A stretch of DNA of 64,000 nucleotides from assembly GCF_019029495.1 (NCBI RefSeq), contig NZ_JAERQM010000009.1:1-64000 (forward strand). The letters are read 5' to 3'. This document shows positions 18,809 to 27,453 of this stretch, in pieces. The notes under the pieces are model-generated. The model was not told the origin of the DNA, did not search any database, and worked only from the letters and a program-made list of their open reading frames with translations. Each line of letters begins with the position of its first letter. Within the stretch, counting starts at the first letter, position 1. The translations under genes and the position numbers were made by a program. This DNA comes from Falsiroseomonas oleicola (lineage in GTDB: Bacteria > Pseudomonadota > Alphaproteobacteria > Acetobacterales > Acetobacteraceae).

Positions 18809-20527
18809 ATGACCAAATGGGACAAGTCCAAGCTGCCGAGCCGCCACACCACGGTGGGTCCGGAACGCGCGCCGCATCGCAGCTACTACTACGCCATGGG
18901 CCTGACGCAGGAGGAGATCGACCAGCCCTTCGTCGGCGTCGCCACCTGCTGGAACGAGGCCGCGCCCTGCAACATCGCGCTGTCCCGCCAGGCGCAGTCC
19001 GTGAAGATCGGCGTGAAGGAAGGCGGCGCGACACCGCGCGAATTCACCACCATCACGGTGACCGACGGCATCGCCATGGGCCATCAGTCCATGAAGTCGT
19101 CCCTGGCGTCGCGCGACGTCATCGCCGATTCCATCGAGCTGACCATGCGCGGCCATTGCTATGACGCGCTGGTCGGCGTGGCGGGCTGCGACAAGTCGCT
19201 GCCGGGCGTGATGATGGCAATGGTGCGGCTGAACGTGCCCTCCGTCTTCATGTATGGCGGCTCGATCCGCCCCGGCCGCTTCCAGGGCCGCGACGTGACG
19301 GTGGTGGATGTGTTCGAGGCCGTGGGCCAGCACGCCGCCGGCAATATGTCCGACGCCGACCTGCTGGAGCTGGAGCAGCATGCCTGCCCGGGCGCCGGCG
19401 CCTGCGGTGGCCAGTTCACCGCCAATACCATGGCCTGCATTTCCGAGGTTTTGGGGCTCGCTTTGCCGGGTTCCGCCGGCGCCCCCGCGCCGGATGAATC
19501 GCGCGACTACTACGCCGTGCAATCCGGCCGCGCCGTGGTGGACCTGATTCGGAAAAATCTGCGGCCGCGGGACATCGTGACGCGGGATGCGCTGTTCAAT
19601 GCGGCGGCCATCGTCGGCGCCACCGGCGGGTCCACCAATGCGGCGCTGCACCTGCCGGCCATCGCGCATGAATGCGGCATCAAGTTCGACCTGCATGACG
19701 TGGCGGAGATCATGCGCGCCACGCCGCATATCGCGGACCTGAAGCCGGGCGGCCGTTACGTGGCGCAGGACGTGTTCAACATCGGCGGCGTGCCGGTGAT
19801 CATCAAGGCGCTGCTGGAGGGTGGCTACCTGCGCGGCGATGCCATCACCGTCACCGGCAAGAGCCTCGCCGAGAACCACCGGGAGGTGATCGTCCCGAAG
19901 GACCAGGACGTGGTGCGCCCGACCAGCGACCCGATCAGCCCGATCGGCGGCGTGGTCTCGCTCAAGGGCTCGCTCGCCCCGGAAGGCGCCATCGTGAAGA
20001 TCGCCGGCATGTCGAAACTGCGGTTCGAGGGCACGGCGCTGTGCTTCGACTGCGAGGAGGACGCCTTCAAGGCGGTGGAGATGCGCGCCTACAAGCCGGG
20101 CGACGTCATCATCATCCGCTACGAGGGCCCGAAGGGCGGCCCGGGGATGCGGGAGATGCTGTCCACCACCAGCGCCATCTACGGCCAGGGCATGGGCGAC
20201 AAGGTGGCGCTCATCACCGATGGCCGCTTCAGTGGCGCCACGCGCGGTTTCTGCATCGGCCATGTCGGGCCGGAAGCCGCGGTCGGCGGCCCCATCGCCC
20301 TGCTGAAGAATGGCGACCCCATCGTCATCGACGCCGAGGCTGGCACCATCGACGTGATGCTGCCCGAGGCCGAGATGGCTGCCCGCCGCGCCGCCTGGGT
20401 GCCGCGCAAGACGCTCTACACCTCCGGCGCGCTGTGGAAATACGCCCAGACGGTGGGTCCCGCCGCGCAGGGTGCGGTGACGCATCCCGGCGCGGCGGAG
20501 GAAGGGCACGTCTACGCCGACCAATAA
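18809..20527 (+). CDS. ilvD: Dihydroxy-acid dehydratase
   Basis: The 572-residue protein has the IlvD/Edd signatures [31 protein letters not shown] and, near the C-terminus, [12 protein letters not shown]. Three cysteines in these regions and in the N-terminal PCN motif (C54) hold the iron-sulfur cluster. It converts dihydroxyisovalerate and dihydroxymethylvalerate to the keto acids that yield valine, leucine and isoleucine. I start at ATG 18809, where the N-terminus [15 protein letters not shown] matches the family. It stands alone, with no other ilv genes in the window. Confidence 0.95.
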   Translation: MTKWDKSKLPSRHTTVGPERAPHRSYYYAMGLTQEEIDQPFVGVATCWNEAAPCNIALSRQAQSVKIGVKEGGATPREFTTITVTDGIAMGHQSMKSSLASRDVIADSIELTMRGHCYDALVGVAGCDKSLPGVMMAMVRLNVPSVFMYGGSIRPGRFQGRDVTVVDVFEAVGQHAAGNMSDADLLELEQHACPGAGACGGQFTANTMACISEVLGLALPGSAGAPAPDESRDYYAVQSGRAVVDLIRKNLRPRDIVTRDALFNAAAIVGATGGSTNAALHLPAIAHECGIKFDLHDVAEIMRATPHIADLKPGGRYVAQDVFNIGGVPVIIKALLEGGYLRGDAITVTGKSLAENHREVIVPKDQDVVRPTSDPISPIGGVVSLKGSLAPEGAIVKIAGMSKLRFEGTALCFDCEEDAFKAVEMRAYKPGDVIIIRYEGPKGGPGMREMLSTTSAIYGQGMGDKVALITDGRFSGATRGFCIGHVGPEAAVGGPIALLKNGDPIVIDAEAGTIDVMLPEAEMAARRAAWVPRKTLYTSGALWKYAQTVGPAAQGAVTHPGAAEEGHVYADQ

Positions 20528-20605
20528 TGCCAACGGCCCTTTCGCGTGACCGCGCCAGAGCCCCTCAGGCGCCGGGCGCTGGCTTGGCTCGCCGGACAAC
20601 CGGCG

Positions 20606-20655
20606 GGCCGCATTCGCGGCCTCGGCCGGCGTGACGCCGGCCGCAGGTCAGCCTT
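20606..20655. terminator. Terminator candidate between ilvD and Bug receptor
   Basis: Two adjacent hairpins lie in the convergent gap: GGCCGC ATTC GCGGCC (20606-20621) and GGCCGGCG TGA CGCCGGCC (20624-20642). The second is followed after 11 bases by TTTT. Confidence 0.5.
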
Positions 20656-20668
20656 TTCGGCGGCAACT

Positions 20669-21643
20669 CTACTGGACCGCGATGCCCTTGGTGCGCACGA
20701 CCTCGGACCAGCGGTCCAGGTCGCTGCGCATCACGGCGGTGAGGGCGGCGCCGTCGCCGGCCACCGGGGTCGCGCCCTGCTGCACGAAGCGGTCCCGCAC
20801 TTCCGGATTGGCGAGCACCTTGTTCACCTCGCCACGGATCTGCGCGACCAGCGCCGGGTCCATCCCGCGCGGGCCGAGCAGCCCGTACCAGAAGGAATAG
20901 GTGAAGTCGAAGCCGAGCTCCTTGGCCGTCGGCACGTCCGGCAGGGCCGGAATGCGGCCGCCCGTGGTGCCGATGGCGATGGCCCGCGCCCTTCCGTCCC
21001 GCACCGCGCCCAGCACGGTGGGCGGGGCGGCGATCAGCAGGCCAACGCGGCCGGCCATCAGGTCCAGGAAGGCCGGACCCATGCCGCGATAGGGCACATG
21101 GGTCATGCGGATGCCGGCAATGTCCTGAAGATACTCGGTATAGAGATGCGGGGAGGAGCCGGAGCCCATCGAGCCATAGAAATTGCCATCCGGCGCCTGG
21201 CCGCGCGCGGCCTCCACATAGTCCCGCAGCGTGCGCACGGTGGCATTGCCCGGCACGACGAAGACGGTGGGGTAGTCCACCATCAGCGAGACGGGGGTGA
21301 AGTCCGTCATCACGTCGAAGCCGAGATTGGGAAACAGCGGCGGCGCGGTGGCGAGCGAATTGTCGGTGACCAGCAGGGTCGAGCCGTCATTGGCCGAGCG
21401 CACCACATTGGTCCAGCCGATCACGCCGCCGCCGCCGGAGCGGTTGTCCACCACGAAATTGCCGCCGGTCTGCTCGCCCAGGCGCTGTGCCAGCAGGCGC
21501 GCCACGAAGTCGCTGGTGCCGCCGGGCGGGTAGGTGACGACGATGCGGACCTGGCGGGTGCCGGGCCAGGCCGGGGTTTGCGCGAAAGCGGGCAGGGCGG
21601 CCATCAGCGCGGCTGCGGCGCCCAGCAGGATGCGGCGGAACAT
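20669..21643 (-). CDS. Bug-family (TTT) solute-binding receptor
   Basis: The 324-residue protein has a signal peptide ending PAFAQ and the Bug motifs VRIVVTYPPGGTSDFVARLLA, NFVVDNRSGGGGVIGW and YGSMGSGSSPHLYTE. It has the same overall plan as the receptor at 13747 but is clearly a different paralogue. The start at ATG 21643 is set by the signal peptide. It lies 113 bp downstream of the MetE-like gene on the same strand, with no membrane subunits nearby. Confidence 0.9.
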   Translation of the reverse strand: MFRRILLGAAAALMAALPAFAQTPAWPGTRQVRIVVTYPPGGTSDFVARLLAQRLGEQTGGNFVVDNRSGGGGVIGWTNVVRSANDGSTLLVTDNSLATAPPLFPNLGFDVMTDFTPVSLMVDYPTVFVVPGNATVRTLRDYVEAARGQAPDGNFYGSMGSGSSPHLYTEYLQDIAGIRMTHVPYRGMGPAFLDLMAGRVGLLIAAPPTVLGAVRDGRARAIAIGTTGGRIPALPDVPTAKELGFDFTYSFWYGLLGPRGMDPALVAQIRGEVNKVLANPEVRDRFVQQGATPVAGDGAALTAVMRSDLDRWSEVVRTKGIAVQ

Positions 21644-21756
21644 GGTGTTTCTCTCCTTGAAGGACCCGGCCGTTCTCGGCCTTGGGGCAGGCTCGGCCGG
21701 CTTCGGCCTCGGTCTTGGCTTGGGCGGCGGGCGCCGGATGGTGCAGAGCCAGCACA

Positions 21757-22926
21757 TCAGGGACGCAGCCGCTCGGTCGCGATCCGCGCGCCCTCGCTCA
21801 TGCTGCGCAGCTTGGCCCAGACGACATCGGCGGAGACGCGGCCGCGTCCGGCCGCCGTGTCGAAGCCGCAATCGGTGCCGGCCATCAGACGGCGCGGATC
21901 GCCCAGGCTCTCGGCGATGCGTTCCAGCCGTTCGGCGACCACCTCCGGGTGCTCGACGAAGTTGGTCAGCGTGTCGATGACGCCGGCGACCAGGATCTGG
22001 TCCTCGGCCAGCGGCTGCTTGCGGAACAGCCGGTGCTCATGGGCGTGGCGCGGATTGGCGAAGGGCAGCACGAAGCCGCCGACCCTGGCGTGCAGGATGG
22101 TGGGCAGGATATCCGCGAGCGGTACGTCCGCATCATGCGGACCCTCGTAATTGCCCCAGCAGACATGCAGGCGGATGCGGTCCTTCGGCAGGCCCTCGAT
22201 GGCGCGGTTGATGGCGGTGACGACGCGTTCGCAGAAGCCGATGAAGTCGGACAGCGGCCGGTCCTGGTAGGAGGCGTGGCGTTCCAGCGCCAGGTCCGGA
22301 CAGTCGAGCTGCAGGACGAAGCCGGCATCGAGGATCGCCCGGTATTCCTGGCGCAGCGCCGTGGCCAGCGCCGCCAGATAGGCTTCCTCCGTGTCGTAGT
22401 GCTTGTTCTGCACCACGGCCGCGACGATGCCCGGGGAGGGCGCGGCGAGGAAGGCCTGCCGGTACTGGCCCTTGGCCGGCGCCAAAGCGCGGGCGAATTC
22501 GGCGCATTCGGCGGCCATGGCGGCATCGCCGATATAGCGCACATCGCCCACGGCGGCGGGCAGGTTCGCCGTCATGCTCGCCGTCTCCTTGCCCGCATTG
22601 GCGGCCTGGAGGTCGGCCTTGAACTCCGGATAGGCGTCGATGTCCTGCCAGCCGCCGCGCAGGCTCTCGCCGCCCAGCCCGGTCAGCCGGTCGCGCAGAT
22701 ACAGCACGAAGGATTCGCGGCCCTGCTCGCCATTGTTCGGAATGTCGATGCCGGCGGCGATCTGCTTCGGGACGATGGCCTCCACAGCCGCCTGGGCCGC
22801 CGCCTCCAACTCCGCCGCATCCACCGATTCGCCGCGGGCGCGGCGGGCATGCAGGCGGGTGAGGGCGCGCGGGCGCGGCAGGCTGCCGGTGTGGCTGGTC
22901 AGGATGCGGTCGGCACCTTGCGGCAT
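21757..22926 (-). CDS. Cobalamin-independent methionine synthase II-like protein
   Basis: The 389-residue protein matches only the C-terminal, catalytic half of MetE. It has an N-terminal SHTGSLPRP motif, the zinc ligands H254 and C256 in LHVCWGNYEG, and C353 in GTDCGFDT. Proteins of this size include epoxyalkane:coenzyme M transferases and many uncharacterised methyl- or alkyl-transferases, so it need not make methionine. It starts 27 bp after the permease gene upstream and probably belongs to the same transcript, pointing to metabolism of the imported compound. Confidence 0.8.
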   Translation of the reverse strand: MPQGADRILTSHTGSLPRPRALTRLHARRARGESVDAAELEAAAQAAVEAIVPKQIAAGIDIPNNGEQGRESFVLYLRDRLTGLGGESLRGGWQDIDAYPEFKADLQAANAGKETASMTANLPAAVGDVRYIGDAAMAAECAEFARALAPAKGQYRQAFLAAPSPGIVAAVVQNKHYDTEEAYLAALATALRQEYRAILDAGFVLQLDCPDLALERHASYQDRPLSDFIGFCERVVTAINRAIEGLPKDRIRLHVCWGNYEGPHDADVPLADILPTILHARVGGFVLPFANPRHAHEHRLFRKQPLAEDQILVAGVIDTLTNFVEHPEVVAERLERIAESLGDPRRLMAGTDCGFDTAAGRGRVSADVVWAKLRSMSEGARIATERLRP

Positions 22927-22953
22927 GATGTTTCCCCCGGATTTGGGAAAACC

Positions 22954-23769
22954 TTACCTGCGCAAACCATCCGCCACCAGGGTGCAGCCTGCCACGGCCA
23001 GAAGGATGGCGAGCCCCGGCCAGACCGCGACCCAGGGTGCGCTGAACACCAGGTCCTGCGCATTGGCCAGCATATTGCCCCAGCTCGCGGCCGGCGGGGC
23101 GATGCCAAGTCCCAGGAAACTCAGCGTGCTCTCGGCCAGGATGGCGCCGGCCACCGTCAGCGCCGCGGCGATGGCGATGGGGCCGGCGATATTGGGCAGC
23201 ACATGGCGCAGCAGCACCCGTGCCTCCGTCGCGCCCAGCGCGCGGGCCGCCCGCACATAGTCCCGCGCCAGGACGGAAAGCGCCGCCGCCCGCGCCAGCC
23301 GCGCCACGCCGACCCAGCCGAAGACGGAGAGGATGGCGACGATCCGGAAAATGTCGGAGGCGGCCTCGCCGCGCGGCAGGCCGATGCGCCCGGTATCCAC
23401 GGCGGCCAGCACCACCAGCACCGGCAAAGCGGGCAGGGCCAGCATGCCATCGGCCAGCCGCATCAGCACCGCATCCAGCACCCCGCCGCGCCAGGCCGCC
23501 AGCAGCCCGATGCCGGTGCCAAGCAGCGTCGCCGCCAACGCCGTCGCCACCCCCACAGCGAGCGACACCCGCGCCCCTTCCAGCAGCCGCAGCAGCACAT
23601 CCCGCCCGAGATCGTCGGTGCCGAGGGGGTTGGTGGCGGAGGCCGGGGCGAAGCGGTTGAACAGATCCGGCGCGAAGGGATCGAGGCCCATCCAAACGGA
23701 GACCAGCGGCGCGGCGAGGCCGCCGGCGGCCAGCAGGCCCAGCAGCAAAAGGCCGAGGCGCAGCCTCAT
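22954..23769 (-). CDS. ABC transporter permease, DppC/OppC type
   Basis: The 271-residue membrane protein has an N-terminal helix (LGLLLLGLLAAGGLAAPLV), the family motif NPLGTDDLGRDVLLRLLEGARVSL, and the EAA-type loop DYVRAARALGATEARVLLRHVLPN. It forms half of the inner-membrane channel of a peptide/opine/nickel-type importer. I start at ATG 23769; the upstream open frame is translated repeat sequence. It is separated from its partner permease by an inverted repeat pair, and no ATPase gene is in this cluster. Confidence 0.88.
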   Translation of the reverse strand: MRLRLGLLLLGLLAAGGLAAPLVSVWMGLDPFAPDLFNRFAPASATNPLGTDDLGRDVLLRLLEGARVSLAVGVATALAATLLGTGIGLLAAWRGGVLDAVLMRLADGMLALPALPVLVVLAAVDTGRIGLPRGEAASDIFRIVAILSVFGWVGVARLARAAALSVLARDYVRAARALGATEARVLLRHVLPNIAGPIAIAAALTVAGAILAESTLSFLGLGIAPPAASWGNMLANAQDLVFSAPWVAVWPGLAILLAVAGCTLVADGLRR

Positions 23770-23787
23770 GGATGCCGTCCCGGCACT

Positions 23788-23925
23788 CCCTCTCCCCCCG
23801 ACGGGGGGAGAGGGTCGGGGTGAGGGGGGCTCGCCAGGATGCAAAGCGGGTTGTGCGGCAAGGGATACCAAGCCCATGGCAGGTCCCCCCTCACCCAACC
23901 CTCTCCCCCCGTTGGGAGGAGAGGG
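23788..23925. repeat. REP-like inverted pair of GC-rich palindromes
   Basis: The first copy is a perfect 13-bp palindrome (CCCTCTCCCCCCG / CGGGGGGAGAGGG, 23788-23814) followed by TCGGGGTGAGGGGGG. The second copy (23882-23925) is the reverse complement of the same arrangement with minor changes. The two could pair over their full length. Elements of this look are common between genes of high-GC proteobacteria (general knowledge). They act as intergenic repeats and may affect the mRNA between the two permease genes. Confidence 0.75.
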
Positions 23926-23947
23926 CCTCTCCTGCGTCCAGACATCC

Positions 23948-24880
23948 TCATGCCAGCCGTGGGTCCAGCGCGCGCTGGGCCATATCGGCGGCCAGCGTCG
24001 CCAGCATCGTCACCAGCGCCACCAGCAGCAGTGCCACCAGCGCCAGGTTGGTGTCGTTGCCCATCACCGCGTCATAGATCAGCTTGCCCATGCCGGGCCG
24101 GGCGAACAGCGTCTCGGTGATCAGCGCGCCGCCCACCAGGCTGCCGGCATCCAGGGCGGCCACCTGCAGCACCGGCACCGCCGCATTCGGCGCGGCATGG
24201 TGCAGCAGGATGCGCATCTCCCCGGCGCCACGGGCGCGGGCGGCGGTGATCCAGGGGGCGTGCAGCACATTGCTGAGTTCGGCCGCGCTGTGGCGCGCAT
24301 AGGCGGCGAGGTTCGCCATGGCCAGCGTCGCCACCGGCAGAACCAGGAAGCGCAGCGCCTCCACCCCGCCCATCTCGGCGGCGCCGCCGGCCGGCAGCCA
24401 GCCCAGCGTCACGGCGAAGACGATAATCAGCAGGATGCCGAGCCAGAAGCTCGGTGCCGACTGGCCGAGGATGGCGATGGCATCGGCGAAGGGCGCGAAG
24501 CGCGGCCGCATCGCCGCCAGGGCGCCGAGTGCGAGGCCCAGCAGGGCGGAAACCGCCACCGCCGCGCCCAGCAGCACCAGGGTGGACAGCAGCGCCGGAC
24601 CAATGATCTGCGCGACCGGCTGCGCGAACAGCCGCGAATAGCCGGCCTCGCCGGCCAGCAGCGACCCGGCCCAGGCGAGGTAGCGGGTCATCAACGGCTG
24701 ATCGAGACCATGCAGCGCCCGCATCCGCGCCGCATCCTCCGCCGTCAGGCGGGGGTCGCCGGCCAAAGCCAGGTCGATGGGATCGCCCGGCATCAGCCCG
24801 ATCAGCAGGAACATCGCCAGCGACAGCAGCGCCAGCGTCACCGCGATCTGCACCAGCCGACCGGCCAGCAGGCGGATCAT
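23948..24880 (-). CDS. ABC transporter permease, DppB/OppB type
   Basis: The 310-residue membrane protein starts MIRLLAGRLVQIAVTLALLSL and has the DppB motifs LIGLMPGDPIDLAL and ITAARARGAGEMRILLHHAAPN (the EAA loop contacting the ATPase). About six transmembrane segments are visible. The ATG at 24880 overlaps the VOC gene stop by 4 bp. It pairs with the DppC-type permease downstream. Confidence 0.88.
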   Translation of the reverse strand: MIRLLAGRLVQIAVTLALLSLAMFLLIGLMPGDPIDLALAGDPRLTAEDAARMRALHGLDQPLMTRYLAWAGSLLAGEAGYSRLFAQPVAQIIGPALLSTLVLLGAAVAVSALLGLALGALAAMRPRFAPFADAIAILGQSAPSFWLGILLIIVFAVTLGWLPAGGAAEMGGVEALRFLVLPVATLAMANLAAYARHSAAELSNVLHAPWITAARARGAGEMRILLHHAAPNAAVPVLQVAALDAGSLVGGALITETLFARPGMGKLIYDAVMGNDTNLALVALLLVALVTMLATLAADMAQRALDPRLA

Positions 24881-25251
24881 GCCGCGGCCCGGTGGCAGAC
24901 CGCTTCCACCCGGTTGCCGTCCGGGTCGCGCAGGAAGGCGGCGTAGTAGGCCGGGTGGTAGTTCGGCCGCAGCCCCGGCGCGCCATCGTCGCTGCCCCCC
25001 GCCGCCACCCCGGCCGCATGGAAGGCCCGCACGGAAGCGCGGTCCGGCGCCCCGAAGGCCCAGTGGCAGGCCGGGTCGGCTGGCATGGCGCCGAGGCGGA
25101 TGGTCAGGTAGCCGGCCGCATCCCGCGCCCCATAGCCGATCGCCCGATCCTCCCGCCACACGCAGCCCATGCCCAGCAGCGGCATCACCGCATCGTAGAA
25201 GCGCGCGGCGCGGGGCAGGTCGGTGACGGCGATGGACACATGGTCCAGCAT
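24877..25251 (-). CDS. VOC-family (glyoxalase/dioxygenase fold) protein
   Basis: The 124-residue protein has the VOC pattern MLDHVSIAVTDLPRAARFYD at the N-terminus and FLRDPDGNRVEAVCH at the C-terminus. H5 and E117 sit in the positions of the usual metal ligands. VOC proteins include glyoxalases, dioxygenases, epimerases and resistance proteins, so the reaction cannot be named. The start overlaps the receptor stop (TGATG) and the end overlaps dppB, so it is embedded in the transporter operon and probably acts on the transported compound. Confidence 0.82.
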   Translation of the reverse strand: MLDHVSIAVTDLPRAARFYDAVMPLLGMGCVWREDRAIGYGARDAAGYLTIRLGAMPADPACHWAFGAPDRASVRAFHAAGVAAGGSDDGAPGLRPNYHPAYYAAFLRDPDGNRVEAVCHRAAA

Positions 25252-26909
25252 CAGCGCGTCACCCGCCATTCCTCGACCCAGTTGGAGGAGGGGCTGAGAT
25301 GCCCGGTCGGCCGCACCCCTTCCAGCCAGGTCGGCCAGACATGCGCGTCGGAGCGGAACCACAGGGGGATCACCGGCAGTTGCTCCGCATAGATGGCCTG
25401 GAGGCGATGCCACAACACGCGGCGGCGCTCCCGGTCCAGCTCGATCGGCAGGGCCTCCAGCAGGCTGTCCATCTCCGCATTGCGGAAGCCGGTGTAGTTC
25501 TGGCCGGACCAGTTGCGCGCGGCGGTCGGGATTTCGTCGGAATGCAGCGTGGTGCGTGGCACGTTCTCCGGGCTGCTGATCCAGGCGAACAGGGCGGCGC
25601 CGGTGAAGCGGCGGCGGCTGACCGTCTCGCTGAAGAAGACGCGCGGCGGCTCGTTGCGGATGCGCGCCTCGATGCCGGCCTGGCGCCACATGCCCTGGAT
25701 CACCTGCTGCACCGCCTCCCGCCCCCGATTGCCGGCGGTGGTCATCAGTTCGAGGCTCAGGCGCTCCCCGGCCGCATTGCGGCGGATGCCGTCGGGGCCG
25801 GGGGTCCAGCCGGCCTCGGTCAGCAGGGTGGCGGCGCGGGCGGGGTCGAAGGGCCATTGGCGCACGGCGTCGTCATGCATGCCGTCCAGCGGATTGACCG
25901 TTGTGTGCGCGATCGGCTGGCGGCCCTCGAACAGCCGGGCGACGATCTGGCCGCGGTCGATCGCCATCACCAGCGCCTGCCGCACCCGCAGGTCGGCGAG
26001 GATTGGATTGTCCAGCATCAGGTCGAGATGCTCGTAGACCAGGCCGGGCTTGTATTCGATGCGGAAGCGGTTGCGGGTGCGGCGTTCCAGCGCCGAGACC
26101 TGCTCCAGCGGCAGGCCCAGCTCGCCCGCCACCATGTCGAGTTGCCCGGCGAGAAGCTGGGCTTCCAGCGCCGCGGTATTCTCGATGGTGCGGATGTTGA
26201 TGCGGCGGAAAGCGGGCGCCGGGCCGGACCAGTGCGGGTTCCGTTCCAGCGTGACGCCCGTGCCAGGGGTGGTGGCGGCAACTCGAAAAGGGCCGTTCCA
26301 GAGGCCGGGATTGGTGGGCTCCGTCTCATAGGCGCTGCGGGTGCGGTAGGTGCGGGGCTCGGCTTCCCAGCGGGCGCGCTCGATATGGGCGGGCAGGGGC
26401 ACCCAGTCGCCGCTGGCGCCGTATTCGAAGGTGACCTGGTCGAAGCGGAGCGTGATGCGGCGGGGGGATTCGACGATCGCCTCATAGGCGCGGCGGTAGA
26501 ATTCGCTGCCGCCGAAGCCGGTGGAAAAGTCGCGGCCGGCCTGCCAGGCGAACAGAAGGTCTTCCGCCGTCACCGGCGTGCCATCGCCCCAGGCCCAGCC
26601 CTCCCGCAATTCCCAGGTCACCCGGATGCCGGCCTTGCCATCCGGCGTCTGTTCCAGCGTGGCGAGGCCGTTCTCCAGGCTGGGGACGGTGACGCAGCCG
26701 AGGCAGGTCAGGTTCCAGTCGGGGTCGCGGCTGGTCAGCGGCCGGCGGATGAAGCCGCCGACATAGGACTTGGCCGCCATGGATTCGATATTGGGATGGA
26801 AGGTGGCCGGGTATTGGGTGATGCCGATGGTCAGGCTGTCGCGCGCCGGCTGGGCGAAAGCGGGGGCGGCGGCGAGGAGGAGGGAGAAAATCAGCCGGAG
26901 GGCGGCCAT
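25251..26909 (-). CDS. ABC transporter solute-binding protein, family 5
   Basis: The 552-residue protein has a signal peptide (1-19, ending AFAQ) and the family-5 features WELREGWAWGDGTPVTAEDLLF and, later, RVRQALVMAIDRGQIVARLF. It binds oligopeptides or related ligands in the periplasm for the two permeases downstream. Its ATG lies inside the toxin gene end (19-bp overlap). It is clearly different from the five receptors at 42071-50510, being longer and with a Sec-type rather than twin-arginine signal. Confidence 0.88.
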   Translation of the reverse strand: MAALRLIFSLLLAAAPAFAQPARDSLTIGITQYPATFHPNIESMAAKSYVGGFIRRPLTSRDPDWNLTCLGCVTVPSLENGLATLEQTPDGKAGIRVTWELREGWAWGDGTPVTAEDLLFAWQAGRDFSTGFGGSEFYRRAYEAIVESPRRITLRFDQVTFEYGASGDWVPLPAHIERARWEAEPRTYRTRSAYETEPTNPGLWNGPFRVAATTPGTGVTLERNPHWSGPAPAFRRINIRTIENTAALEAQLLAGQLDMVAGELGLPLEQVSALERRTRNRFRIEYKPGLVYEHLDLMLDNPILADLRVRQALVMAIDRGQIVARLFEGRQPIAHTTVNPLDGMHDDAVRQWPFDPARAATLLTEAGWTPGPDGIRRNAAGERLSLELMTTAGNRGREAVQQVIQGMWRQAGIEARIRNEPPRVFFSETVSRRRFTGAALFAWISSPENVPRTTLHSDEIPTAARNWSGQNYTGFRNAEMDSLLEALPIELDRERRRVLWHRLQAIYAEQLPVIPLWFRSDAHVWPTWLEGVRPTGHLSPSSNWVEEWRVTR

Positions 26910-27172
26910 TTGCGGGCTCCATGCCAGACAGCGAGGATGGCGATACGGTCGGGATGGACACGGTAGATCAGGCTGAAGGGTGTGGGCGGCAGCGCCATGA
27001 TGCGGAGCGTGCCGCCGTGCGTACGTCCAGCCTGTGGAAAACGGGTGAGTAACTCGGCCCTGCGGACCAACCCTGCAACAAGCGCATCGGCCGCGGCCGG
27101 ATTGTCCTGCGCGATATAATCACGCGCCTCGTGCAGGTGGCGCAGGGCCACCGGCATCCAGACCAGCTTCAC
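26891..27172 (-). CDS. ParE/RelE-family toxin
   Basis: The 93-residue protein has a ParE-like pattern: VWMPVALRHLHEARDYIAQDNPAAAD at the start, RFPQAGRTHGGTLRIM in the middle, and FSLIYRVHPDRIAILAVWHG at the end. ParE toxins poison gyrase; RelE relatives cleave mRNA. I favour ParE from the helix pair at the N-terminus. The start codon is GTG, 10 bp after the antitoxin stop. The end overlaps the ABC receptor gene, so the module is inserted within a longer transcript. Confidence 0.85.
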   Translation of the reverse strand: MKLVWMPVALRHLHEARDYIAQDNPAAADALVAGLVRRAELLTRFPQAGRTHGGTLRIMALPPTPFSLIYRVHPDRIAILAVWHGARKWPPSG

Positions 27173-27182
27173 GAAACCGGCT

Positions 27183-27440
27183 TCACCGGCTGGCGTGGCG
27201 GGCTCGAATCTCCGCGGCCCAGGCGTGCATTTCCAGCATCACCTCGTCATGCGGCACGCCGAGGCCGGCTTCCATCTCCGCCTCGGCCTGGAGCAGCGCG
27301 GCCTCCAGCGCAGCCTGATCGGCGACCCGATCCCGGATGGCGGCGGCGGCGAGCGTCTCGGGCGTGGACTGGCGCGCGCTGGCAGCCGCCTGAAGCGCGG
27401 CGGCCACCTCCTCCGGCAAATCGACGCTGATCCGTACCAT
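27183..27440 (-). CDS. Ribbon-helix-helix antitoxin partner of ParE-like toxin
   Basis: The 85-residue protein starts VRISVDLPEEVAAALQAAA, the strand and helix of a CopG-type ribbon-helix-helix DNA-binding domain. A helical, acidic C-terminus follows (ALLQAEAEMEAG, then DEVMLEMHAW) that would wrap the toxin. It precedes the toxin gene on the same strand, the usual order for parDE. It starts 13 bp after the pyrE stop. Such antitoxins normally repress their own operon, but no separate promoter is visible in that gap. Confidence 0.8.
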   Translation of the reverse strand: MVRISVDLPEEVAAALQAAASARQSTPETLAAAAIRDRVADQAALEAALLQAEAEMEAGLGVPHDEVMLEMHAWAAEIRARHASR

Positions 27441-27453
27441 CGCCCTATCCCCC

